Shown here: one piece after another, positions 1 through 12,000 of the stretch
Position numbering within the stretch: position 1 is the first letter of the stretch
Layout: every line of letters starts with the position of its first letter
Assembly (NCBI GenBank): GCA_016169945.1
Contig: JADLSH010000367.1
Location: 1-64,000, forward strand
Origin: Trachythela sp. YZ-2020
Lineage: Eukaryota; Cnidaria; Anthozoa; Malacalcyonacea; Clavulariidae
Length of the DNA stretch: 64,000 nucleotides
Reading direction: 5' to 3'
The notes under the pieces: model-generated
Told to the model about the DNA's origin: nothing
Database searches by the model: none
The model's input: the letters and a program-made list of their open reading frames with translations, nothing else
Translations under genes and position numbers: made by a program

Positions 1-374
1 TGATAACGGGTTGCACGTCAGGACGTGAAAAGAATAGCAGCCTCGCTTACTTTTTTCAATAGAAATTTTACGCAGCTTTTTTTAAGACCGAGTACAAAAA
101 TAACGTCATTAGAAAAGGCCTTTGGGAAAATTTTGAACGTGTTCACAATAACGTGCTAATAATGAGTATATGGTCGCCATTGTATTAGTATAAAGATATT
201 ACGACCTACCCCCACGTGTGATCCCTGGTTGACGGTCCGAAATCCGAGTACATCCCCATCCTTTCTGCCAGCCACATAATGAGATCATTATTCCCTAGAT
301 ACGGCCTCGAACAGTCACTTTCAAGCAGGCCTATGACGTCAGCTCCTAAAATACAACATACAGTATCCTGCGCT

Positions 375-376
<2 letters not shown>

Positions 377-444
<68 letters not shown>
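377..444. repeat. (CAA)n microsatellite
   Basis: There are about 22 uninterrupted CAA/ACA units, followed by imperfect units to about 480. On the minus strand they read as a false poly-Cys ORF. Confidence 0.97.
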
Positions 445-445
<1 letters not shown>

Positions 446-1320
446 TAACAGCAACAACAAAAACGATAACGACGACGACAACATACGACACAAATATACA
501 ACTATGTTGTATTACAAAGCTACATATACAAGACTGCCCAGCAGGCCCTCGTTGGACCAGGCACCGTGGGAGGGAGGAGAAAAGAGGGAGGGGGAAAGAG
601 AGTCTCAATACCATTCAATTTGAGAACGTAGAATTTGATTGGTCAACACGAAGAATTGAATAACATGTTTACGCACGAGCGAATACATTTTTTCGTCCTG
701 CTTGACATGTACTGATGTACGCACAAGCGAGTACATTTCTTTCGCCCCGGGTTTTCCTAATATGGCAGGTGGATTTTTATTGGTCAATTTTAACAAGCCT
801 ATATTGGGGCGTCACGAAAGTCATGTTCATTTACGGCAGGCCCTCTTTCCCCCACCTCTTTCCCTCCCCCCCGTGCTCGCTCAAACGAGGGCCGGCTACG
901 CAGGCTACAATGCTACTAACCAGTTTCGTTTAACATTACAGCAGCTCTCTCATAACTAGGCCAGCCCTGATTGTCATATCCAAAGTGAACAGTCCAAACT
1001 GCCGCTGAGAATTTCTTTTCATCGCTCTGCTTAATCAACACGTATGGATCGATAAGAATACATTTTACATCAATGGATTCATTCTTTGTAGGGTATTTAA
1101 TATTATTATATAAACATAAGTGTTATATAGAGTTTTATGCCACTGAGAAAAATCGTATTTAAACACGCGTAAAAAATACGATATTTTTACGTGTGAAAAT
1201 ATCATTTTTGCAAGCCAATCAAAAACCTATTACTATTTGTGTACTATTTACACATTTGTTTTGAGTTTCTATATGAATTGTCGTTTGTTTATAATTTGTT
1301 TATAAAATAAACAGAATAGT

Positions 1321-1453
1321 ACATGGTTGCTTGGAAATATGGAATTTATTTCTCGTGTTGAAGAGAATATTGCTCACTCGTTCGCTACGTTCACTCGTGA
1401 GCAACATTCTCTTCAACACTCGAAATAAATTCCATATTTCCGCGCAACCATGT
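1321..1453. repeat. Hairpin MITE-like palindrome
   Basis: Two arms of about 57 bases (1321-1376 and 1397-1453) are near-perfect reverse complements, both containing GGAATTTATTTC and AAGAGAAT. The loop is short (about 20 bases). The outer ends read ACATGGTTGC and GCAACCATGT. No clear target-site duplication is seen. Confidence 0.85.
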
Positions 1454-2664
1454 AATATTCTCTATTTATGCGGGTTGTATACGAGCTTACATATGATATG
1501 AGCAGGCAACCATATTTTGGAAAAAATGTCCGGCAGCTCAATCCCTTGACCCTGCTGTGGTGATGCGGTCGACGGTCGCGCCCAGCATCTTTAGACATGA
1601 GGAAGATTGTGAAAGTATATTGAAGCGTATATTAAATCAACAAGAGTGCTAGGTAACAAGCAACGACTTACCTGACTAGGCGTATTATATTTCATGTTAT
1701 TGTAACGCACTAACATGGCTGAACATCCGCCGATTAGAATAAATAACAAACCTAAAAGAGATTTAATTGAGAAATTACCTCATATAATATCTTATTAATT
1801 AATGTACATGTTAAGATGAAATGTTTGCTTTGAAAATAAAACGGGTCGCACATCCGGGACTGATGTGCCAGTGAACAATAGGTTTTGTCCCAGTGGCGGA
1901 AACTGGCTGGAACCCCCCTGCCTCTTATTCTGCCAAAGAATGTTCTCCAGCCTTATATTTTAAAATGGAGCAAAAAAATTTCCCCCCTACTTGGATGCGC
2001 ATCAAGATCCAAATTAATAAAGATACACCTACCTATCTTCACGTATGTTTTAAAAAACAGTAATCGGTCTCCGTGTAATTTTAAAAACGCCATTTTTGAA
2101 CTTGATTTTGTTCCATGTTTGTTCTTTGCCTCGTGAACAGGTATGTTCGTAGCAACGCCAGTACCTAGCGAAACACAAAAAGATTACTTTCAACGTATTA
2201 GCCTGCTTTCAAATTGCGTGCATGTGTAGCATCGTTTCGTCCGAGTACCAAACAATTGTCCTAAAACTAAAAAAGACGCTTTCGTTATTGTTATATTGGA
2301 AAAAATAACAATAAACGTGCATGCATGCAGCAACTCTCAAATTATTTTAAATTTGTAAACACCAAGCAATACTTAAATGCATTATACAGATAAACGAACA
2401 GAGCTCCCCTTGGGAGGCAAGGTCAATTATATTCTAGCAAAATGAAGTTCTGCACTATCTCAACCGTTCATTCCCATTCTATTCTATTGAACCTGCAAAT
2501 GTGGTGAGATTTATATTATTAAAAGCATAAAAATCAGTATATACTTCACAGAAATGACAACAATACTCGTCAATTATTGCAAAAAGCGTCACCATAATAG
2601 AAGGAGAAGTAACACAACCTATCGCGTCAATTCTAGGACAAACCGACTTATACATTCAACTCAC

Positions 2665-3020
2665 CGATCAGCAACATTGTAACTGCCATCAGTATATCTG
2701 TTCGTTCACGCGTAAACTCTCCGCCTGGCACAAAATTAAATGCCACAACCCAAACAGATGCTAAAATTAAGACAACGTATAGACCCATTGCTACAGGTAA
2801 AGTCGAACCAGGAGTACAGCGCACCAATTTATCTGCCATTAAAGGCCAAATTGACATGAGGTAGACTGCAAGGATGATTCCACCAGTAAATGACCAATGT
2901 GTTGGTAAGTAGTATAACATTGCCGCTCCAGAACAACCAATTAACCACCACACAAACGATCCCGTCCAATCGTTCGGAGAAAGCATGATACCAACACTTA
3001 AGGCAATCAGAACGGCAATG
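2665..3020 (-). CDS. CWH43: CWH43 coding exon 4 (last exon in window)
   Basis: The acceptor TATTTTATAG ends at 3021 and the donor GTGAGT starts at 2664. The exon encodes IAVLIALSVGIMLSPNDW, a Trp-rich segment with FVWWLIGCSGAAMLYYL, and FVPGGEFTRERTD, and ends in MLLIG. These match the final N-terminal-domain helices of the family. The donor shows that the transcript continues beyond the left edge of the window. Confidence 0.93.
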
Positions 3021-6000
3021 CTATAAAATACAATATAGTAAAAATGAATAAAAACCGTGTTGACAGAATTTTCTACTTATTGATACTGTACGTGTTTCTA
3101 TATTGCGATTTGTGTGTATTGTCCATGGATTAGGTCACAGAATAGACGAACAGAAGGGCAACTTCTTTGAAACTTTTGACGCTACTGACAAGCATTTCCG
3201 GTTGAAGGCCGCCATTGCTCTAGGAATAAAGTGGCTAGTGTTTCCAATTTTACCTCACCAAATAGCAGGTTTTCTCTAGCCTCATCCACAGGCAACTCGA
3301 TACGATAAATTTACCCAGTATTTTGTAGAACAAGAGGGTAGTAACAGGCGTAATTCCGCTGGAGGTTACGTTTTCTCGGGTTACTCTGAATTTCTCCTGT
3401 AGAAATACTGTAACAACAAGGGGTGTCCTCTTTGCAAGGATTGCCTTTAATGTACATCTATATAGACAGCTTAGCTATCCGGTAAGTAAAAAACTTTAAT
3501 GGCGCAGATATACACATTTTGTCCCTCTTTGGTTTTTTATGAATTTATGCAATAAAAATAACATCAAGCACGAGTGTGGGTGTGTTGATGTATGTACTGT
3601 TTATTATGCATTTATGCAAGCTTACCGTCCAATCGGCTGCCTGGTAGAGTGGCAATAGACCACGAGTTAGCTAGGCTAATAGCTCACTTTCGTGCTGCCT
3701 GCCATACCATACAGAACTTATTTAATTTTCTTCTCGAGTATGCCTAGATTTACTAATAATAGCCTGGCAGGCTTTATATCGGAATCATCCAACAGGACCG
3801 ATGTAGGCGATGTAACCTTCAACTTCAGCTGTAATGGGCTATTCCATTTAATATCCGCCCCCCCCTATCGAGGACCCTGGAATTCTTCAGGGGTAAGGGG
3901 CTATTTTGCCTTGGAATTCTTCACGGGTGTGACTATTTAGGCTTGGAATTCTTCGGGGGTTGAGTAAAAAAAATATAGTACAGCTACAGTTTTATCCTTG
4001 CCTAGCGTTTCAACATCGGGTTCGTCTTCGACCGGTTCGACGGTGGCTTGGTCGCCTTTAGCGCTGGTTTCTACTCCGCATTTTGCCTCGGAGCCCAGTA
4101 GTTCTATGGCCTACATCCATCTCACCGTTGGCCGACGGTTGGCGTCCCTCCACAGCCGTTGATGTCGACTCCATCGGGACCACGCTCCCTCGGGCGCCAT
4201 CTTGGTTTGTCAGCCCAGTCCCCGACTCCACGCCCGCCGCGCTACATCCCATCCATCAGCAGGTGTTGGCCATGCAACAGACTATAGCTGTAGCTAGTCA
4301 TCCGGTGTTGCCTCCTGTGGCGCAGCACCCCGCTAGCGTGATGCAACAACCCACTCATTTGATGCAACTACCCACGCATTTAATGCAACAGCCTGGTACA
4401 TTGCTGTCTCAACCAGGGGGGTTCCACCTCAAGGTATATCAGTCAGTGTTCCACCATTGCTAGAGTCTTTTGTTGTGGGCCCAGGGTTTTTGCCCATCCC
4501 TTATAAGACGGTGGTGGCTATTACGTCTGACCAGTTTAAGATTTGGCTTCCCTGTTGGCGAAACCAACGGACCCCCCTGTCGGGCCCTATCATTTCCTTG
4601 GATGGCAGAGTGGTGGTGTCCCATGCCCCGAAACCACCTCGTCGCCTCACGGACATCATCCAATGGGTCCAGCCGTATGCCATTTACAAGCTAGTGCTAG
4701 TATCGTACTGTCCTTCCCGAGTTCGAGTACTCACAGTTCGGGGGGGTGACCTGGCTTAACTACGACGAGGCTTTTAGACGGGATGCGGCGGCTCGCCATA
4801 TTACTGATTGGTCCACAATGCATGCGGAACTGTATAATTTCCATACGTCAGCTGCAGCTCGGGTATTTCCGTCCTCTGTATCCCAATACCTTCCAGAGAG
4901 TTCAGGGGTACGTTTTGGCTCAGCTATCTGTCGTTCGTGGAATAGTGGGCGTTGCATTAGTTCACACCCGTTTTGTCGATATGTGCACGTGTGTGACGTG
5001 CCGCGGTGCAGGGGTCTTCACCGGCGTCTCGTCTGCCCAAGCCGTAACCCCAATGTTCCCATGGCTCCCGCCTTACCTTCGCCAACTCTACCAGTTGGCA
5101 CAAGTTCTGGCCAACGCCCCTGGGATCGCTGACTTTTTTGGGGTTTGGTGCATTATGACTGTAATATATCTTGGTAGTCAGTAGTCAAGGTAATATATTT
5201 TTGTTATGATTGTTACATCTGAGTTCGTGGGGGGTTGGGTAACGCCTGTGGAGGGGTTTCGATGCCTCGAATCCCTTCTCCAGCTGCGCTGGAGGGTGGC
5301 GTTGGAGAGGGTAATTCTTGGCATCATCATTTACATGTTGGCAAATCGGGATGGCCAGAAGTTTCTCTACCTACAAGACAGCTACACAGCATAGAGTTCG
5401 TGGTTGGCCGGTCTGCAGGGATTTGTGTTAACCCTCTCCAACAGAGCTACTGTACACTCTCCAAAAAGAATTAGGCCATTCCTTTGCTAGTGCGAGACAC
5501 ATTGTTTATAGATATTAGCGTTGTGTTGAGACGAGGGATTGTATGTTAAGTGAATTTATGCAATAAAAATAATTAACATCAAGCACGAGTGTGTGTGTGT
5601 TGAAGTATGTACTGTTTATTATGCATTTATGCAAGCTTACCGTCCAATCGGCTGCCTGGTAGATTGGCAATAGACCACGAGTTAGCTAGGCTAATGGCTC
5701 ACTTTCGTGCTGACTGCCATACCATACAGAACATATTTAATTTTCCCCACCCACCCACCCTCCCTCCCTCCCTCGGGGTTGGTTGGTTCTTTCCCAGTGT
5801 TTACATTCTTAATGTGTTTCCCGGTCGTTGTAGACCAGAAGTGTTGGTCAGGTTAGGTGGGGGGCTTGGAGGATCTGCATAGTGGCATTTCCCCGGGGTT
5901 CTCGTTTACCTATTGCGTTTCCCGGTCGCTGTAGATCGGAGGTGTCTGTAGCGTTAGTTCCTTGGGTATTGGGGGATATGCAAAGCATTGCGTTTCCCGG

Positions 6001-9000
6001 TCGCTGTCGATCGGAGGTGCCTGTCGTGTTAGTTCCTTGGGTATTGGGGGGTATGCATAGCATTGCGTTTCCGGGCGCAGCATTGTGTTGTCCAGTTTTT
6101 TTGTTTTCTCGTTGTCACTGCTGACCGCACCCGCTCGTCGGGCTTGTTCTCCGGCTATTCTGGATGAACTCTTAGTTGGGTTTGGGGTCTTTCCAAGTAT
6201 GTTTTTTTTGTCCCATGGTTGATCTCAGTTTTTTTAGGTTGTCATTTTGCTAGGATGCGGGTTTTGTGGGGAACCTTAAGGATGGGATGCATTATACGGC
6301 AGGGAGTACATTTCTATTGTCTGTCTTTGTCATCAATCTTGGGTAAGATCGTAGTATATATTAGTAGTTCGGTTTCCACGGTAGTGTGACGGTAGCTCTG
6401 ACCAAGGAGAGGGTAATTCTCGGCATCATCATTTACATGTTGGCAAATAGGGATGGCCAGAAGTTTCTCTACCTACAAGACAGCTACACAGGATAGAGTT
6501 CGTGGTCGCCCGGTTTGCAGGGATTTGTGTGAACCCTCTCCAACATAGCTACACCCTCCATGAATACAATTAGGCCATTCCTTTGCTAGTGCGAGGCACA
6601 TTGTTTATAGATATTAGCGTTGTGTTGAGACGAGGGATTGTATGTTAATGAGAAATTAAATGAGCATATACTGTACACATAATCAAATACCTTTGAATCA
6701 TTTTCTGCACTGCAACTTACCCCCAAGGATTTGGGCTTGGTCCTGATTCAGGTGCACCAGCAACGGCCCAACGTGATACGAGAGATACCTCACCAAATAC
6801 CCAATGCGTCAGCCAAAACATTGCCGAAAATCCAACACTAATACGTAGCCACTGGTACCAACTAACTCTATTTCCATTATTTTTCTTGGACTTTACTGCT
6901 GAACTGTCGCCTGAGATAAACACGGCTTGGCTTATTGTCATGACAACTCCCGCAATACAGGTTATAGTGTTGAATGTTGGACTCCACCAAATTGGATTTA
7001 AGGAGACATAACATATCCTTAGAGACAGCATTGCGAAGAAGCCAAGAATAGTTCCCCAAAACGAAAGGGTTCTGAAATTATATCATATATGTCAGCTGTC
7101 TTATTTGTATACCATATTGCATGTCCATAATCTTATCAAACAATTGCAATTCGCACTGTTCAATTCTCTCACTCTATTATAGGAATTTTATATCTCACAC
7201 TCTAGTCTAATCTTGTGTCAATTCCGATGAGAGTATATTATGGCCCAGGTGCTAAGATATTGTATAGTCTTAGAATAGTAAACACCAAAAAACAAATTTC
7301 AATTCCTTTTAAAACTGGCAATGTGCCGTTACGCAATTGGTACACTATCCACGAGTTGCGTAAAGTAACGTAACGTATAACGTGACGTGTACATGTACAG
7401 TAATTTAACAAAAATAGATATTCAGTCTGGGGTAACAAAATACAGTAGGATAGCCACTAGCTGGTGAAGATATGTTTATTATAAGTATAAACATTACATA
7501 TAATGTATATGCATGCTAAATTTAAAAAGGCTAATACACTGTATACCCCACCTACATATAAATCAGCGCAACAAAGTTTAGTGACAACACTGCATCCAAA
7601 TTTTCCTTAACTACTGTTAAAACTCACCCAAATATTTTTTCGTTGTCACAAAAGCTTTCTAACACTTTCCGTTAAGAGCTGCTGTATACACTCAGTAAAG
7701 TTATTGTTTGGCGTCGAGCCATATTGCGATTTGCAAAAATACAATTCGATAACTACTGATTGTCAGAGTTTAATGCTTCGGTGGGTTTTAACAGATTTTG
7801 CTGAATTTATGAATATATAAAGCTATAAAGATAGCAATGCAACATTACCGTTCTCTTGGTGATGTCGACCACCAGGCGCCACACAACCACAGCATTGCAC
7901 TTCCACATCCAAACATGAGAAGTATTAAACGAGAAAACGTTGTTTGTGCTTGAAATGAGATCACGCCAACCATGGAGCATAATCTCGTGATAGCAAGTCC
8001 CACTGGAGACGATATGAATCTTGATATGAATGAAATGTTACTGACAATAGGAGAGAGAAGCACGACAGCAAAAGCCTCATAGCCCGATATCTCTAGTTCA
8101 TTCAGTGGATAAAACCATATCATTGCTCCCACAGCATGAATAAGAGACCACCATATGTAACCTATATACAATATGGAAAAATACGATAAGACGTATTTAA
8201 CGTATTAACCTTTTATAAAGTAGTATAATATACTCTATCTAGATGACGTTATTACTGTAATCTAGTCACAAATATTTAAATGACGCAAATTTCGAAACGG
8301 TAAAAGCGTATGCCACGTACACATACTGTATCATAGTCAGAAAGATAGCGCGCCAAATTTTACTTGGAAATTCAAGTCAAGTCTTTCGTTTCATCAGTGC
8401 CATCGTTATAAGGCAGACGGTAAATCTGTGTAGTGTTCAGGACACAAAATTATCCCCGAGCCAACGGCGCGTATAAGCGCCGTTCTGCAGGGGCCTGTCG
8501 TTCGAAAGGGGTTAGCTTAATCCTAGGTTAACGAAAAACGTCAAAGCGAACTTTGAAACAGCTTGTTTATAAACTTGAAATTTTTTTTTCAGAAATCTTG
8601 TCTGGATCATTAGTAAGTTTTATGTTCTAAAGTTTGGAAATGAACAGACGTGTAGAAATGCACAAACCGAAACAGTAGGTTCAATTTAACCCAGGATTAG
8701 CGCTAATCGGGCTTTGAACAACTAATAAAATCTTTCGTGGGTGGAGCGAAATTATAAAAAAAAACATGCGAAAGTCTGAATTAAAAGTCGCTTTTGGGAC
8801 TTTTGGAAGAGCTGTGGAACGAATTTTATCGCTTTTACTTCATAAAAAAAACTTAAAAGGATACGAAGAGATACATGATCGAAAAAAATTAAAATATACG
8901 GCAAGTTTGTTATAATTGTGGATGTATTTGTTGCTCTAAAAACTCTTGCTTTATACAGGGTGTATCAAAATAAACGCAATCCTACGTTTAAATGAAATTT

Positions 9001-12000
9001 TCATAACGAAAAGAAATAGGAAATAGGCTATATTTACTACTGTTAGAAAGCTCTATCATTCCGCTTTCTTAAGACTGCTTATTTGTTAAATTTGAGTTGG
9101 AAATGAGCGAGTAATGTTATTTTTAGTAAGTGTGATTGGACAATTTATGATTATTAAAAATTTAACTTTAGTTGGTTGCAATCATTCAACGTGGCCACCA
9201 TTTCTCAGCACACACAAATCACTTCGACGTTGCAGTTCTCGTGCAACTCTTCTTAGAAGTTCAGGATTTTCATGTAAAGCATCTGCTTCAAGCTGTATCT
9301 TCCTTCTCAGATCGTTGATATCTTGTGGTGGCGTGCGGTAAACTTTATCCTTAAGATATCCCCAAAGAAAGTAGTTGATGAGCAGGGGCTCCATCTTGTG
9401 CCCACCAAAGTCTTAGAAAATGACCATCTTGAAATTGGTGATTGACATTTTCAATCATTTACGGGATAATGTTTTCGTTCAACATATTGAGATATGCATT
9501 CCCGTCAACATTTTCATCAAAGAAGAATGGTCCAAGGACTGAACCATTTCCGCAAATGCCCATCCAGGGGCCGGTTGTATAAAAGTCTTAACTACATTTT
9601 AACTACCCGTTTTGTAGTTAAATAGTTGTTAACTGTAAAATTCTCGATTCTGATTGGTTAACTTTCGCACTAACTATAGTTAACTTTAACTACTTTTTTA
9701 TACAACCGGCCCCTGACTGTTACTTTCGCCCTTGCATCGCGTCTGTAATAATGAAAGTCTGGTGGTTCGCCTCTGGGAGCGTACTGGCGGACATTGTGAG
9801 AATTAACTTCACCATTCATACAAAATCCGGCCTCGTCCCCAACAACGAAATTTGCTAAGAATCGAGGGTTTCGTAGCTGTTGGTTGAACCATCTACAGAA
9901 TTGAAGTCGCCTAGGATAATCATTGTCTTTTAACTCGTGTCGAACGTTTATTTGATAAGGACGCCATCTTAAGTCCAGACGCGTGATTCGGTTAAATGTT
10001 GCCGACGGAAGACCGAGTCCGTTTCTTCGTGAACTCACATGTGGGTTGTTTTCAAGCTGTTGAGCGACTGCTTCAATATTTTCTTCGGATCTTCCAGTTT
10101 TTATTCTTCCCGAATTTCCTTTGTTTCGATTAAGACTCGTGCCGTGCTGCCGGTATTTAAGTACGTTACGCCAAACGGTCGTCGAATTTGGGACGTGTCG
10201 ATCCGGGAAAGCTATTCGAAACAATCTTAAAACTTCCTGAATACTTTTTGTTACAAAGTAATTTTCAACAATAAAGGTTCTTTCTGCTGTAGTGAGCTGT
10301 GGCATGATGTCTAAGACTTTAAAATTATTTAGCGAAAACATTTCAAACAAAATATTCGCATGCAACGACAACGTACCCTTGGGAATTAAGAACGTCGAAT
10401 TCGAAGCATCTAAAAATGACTGCTTGCAGTAAATCACTTATTTTGAAGTTGTAAATGGCCTAAAATTCACAATCGATCACTTATTGAGTAGAAAAAAGAT
10501 AAGGCTAAAACATGAACTAAAATTTAAGACATGGAAATCTATATTATTTTGGTTATAAAGCCTTAAACTTGGATTGCGTTTTTTTTATACACTCTGTATA
10601 ATTACATAGTCCCATATATACACCCAAAATAAATTTCCCAAATATTAATATTTCTTCCAGTTTTCCTTCCAAACTATTACATTTACAGTATTATGATTAA
10701 AATTTTCATCGCACATTTGAGATGAACGGAAACACTTAGTGTTTACGCGTCAAGTAGTGCATTCATAATCATATGGCGATAGCCTTTGAGTGCGTCGTAA
10801 GAAGAGTGGAGATTCAATGCCGTTTTCCCAACCAAAATTTTGTCTGAAACCCAGATACCCAACTAGGCCACTGATTTACCGAATCCCTTTTCCAGCTGCA
10901 AAAATGCTGGTGCAACTGTCATTTTTCCAGTCAAAGAATAAAGAAATCCCAGCTCTCGTAGTCTCGGTTTACCTCTTCACTACCCTAGTCGATCTGACAA
11001 AGCTTATTCTGGTTTCGAGCAAGTCATCCTTTGCATAGCAGATTTTGTGACGAAAAAGTTTAGTAATGTTCGGGAACTGTCGTTGTTTAGCTGTGGCGAG
11101 GGGTTGCTGCATGCATGTATTTCTAGTTTAAGGAATATAGAATGAGGGTGGAATACAGACTATTTTCATGGCCAAACAACGGAGAGGTAAATTCCGCAAG
11201 ATGTGGCTTTGACTTGTTTTTCAAAAAACCACATTGTCTCGTAAGTGTTTACTGTGAAAGCATGATTGAAGATGGATTTAGGTTCAGCGCATGAGAAGTG
11301 TGACGTTTGAACGCCTTCTTCTGCAAGTAAGGAGTGGCTGTTGTAGCTATTTTAGTAGTCACATGTTAATTCACATTGTCCATTGGCAATATTCACAATA
11401 GATTCTTCTGATGAAACTGTAGGAGAGAACAAATACCAGATTGAAAAAGTCATTACATGTTGTTTGAAATAGTCCAATGTGCAGTCAATAGTCATTTTCA
11501 TTCACATAACTGCACCTGCTTGCGCAGTTTCAAATCAGATTCACTTTAACACATTAACTGGCAGTACCCTACCACTGACGAGTAAAATTGTCCGGTGTTA
11601 GACAGAGTAAAATACTAAAGTAGGGTGCATCTGGGCGCATTGCAAGCTAATGGGTTAAGGTTAGGTGGTTTTGATTAAAATGAAAACCTGTTTACCGTGC
11701 GATTTAAAATCAGTTAATAATGGTAATTGAACTGAGTGGAGTGCAATTTGGTCTGAATCAAACACGTGATTACAAAATCGCACGACCGCGACGTGGAGTG
11801 CGATTTATAACCACAAGTTTGATTTCAGACCAAAATTGCATGACACGAAGTTCAATTTCCACTTTATTATATTCATTTTGAACTCTAAATAATTTTTTAA
11901 ACCGGAAGCGATGTTTAATTAGTCATGATACTCCTTGAAATGCTGTAGCATAGCAACAACCTGAATTGTAATTTGACAAAAAGACTCGGTATAACAAGCA

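Larger units (their letters stand above)
1..2664. other. Non-coding stretch, probably CWH43 intron 4
   Basis: No convincing exon is seen. It contains the (CAA)n microsatellite, two G/C-rich fragments at about 535-605 and 835-910 that share GCAGGCCCTC with opposite flanking purine and pyrimidine runs, a duplicated ACGCA-AGCGA-TACATTT segment at about 668-750, and the hairpin at 1321-1453. The rest is AT-rich DNA in which I see nothing. Confidence 0.5.
3538..6652 (+). mobile_element. Tandem retroelement copies with gag-like ORF, inside CWH43 intron 3
   Basis: A block of about 188 bp (B) at 3538-3725 recurs at 5549-5738. A block of about 250 bp (A) at 5296-5548 recurs at 6401-6652. The order is B, gag-like region, A, B, short spacer, A, so the second unit is an internally deleted tandem copy of the first. 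A1 and B2 abut directly, so A+B could be one terminal repeat of an LTR-like element, or the junction of a head-to-tail dimer. Both B copies carry ATGCAATAAAAATA, a polyadenylation-like signal. The clade is uncertain; a DIRS/tyrosine-recombinase type is suggested only by the gag-like protein. Confidence 0.7.
8956..10596 (-). mobile_element. Mariner-like DNA transposon (inactive), flanked by TA
   Basis: The inverted ends are CAGGGTGTATCAAAATAAAC on the left and its diverged reverse complement on the right (TACAGAGTGTAT..., followed by ACGCAATCC). Both ends are flanked by TA. The internal minus-strand transposase is broken by a nested MITE and by a deletion. The element sits in intron 1 of CWH43, in the same orientation as the gene. 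Confidence 0.88.

Noticed and set aside
339..614. ORF with a long poly-Cys run
   Set aside because: It is the reverse reading of a (CAA)n microsatellite, not a protein.
1413..1598. Minus ORF as the next CWH43 exon
   Set aside because: No similarity to the family's C-terminal domain, and it overlaps the hairpin element.
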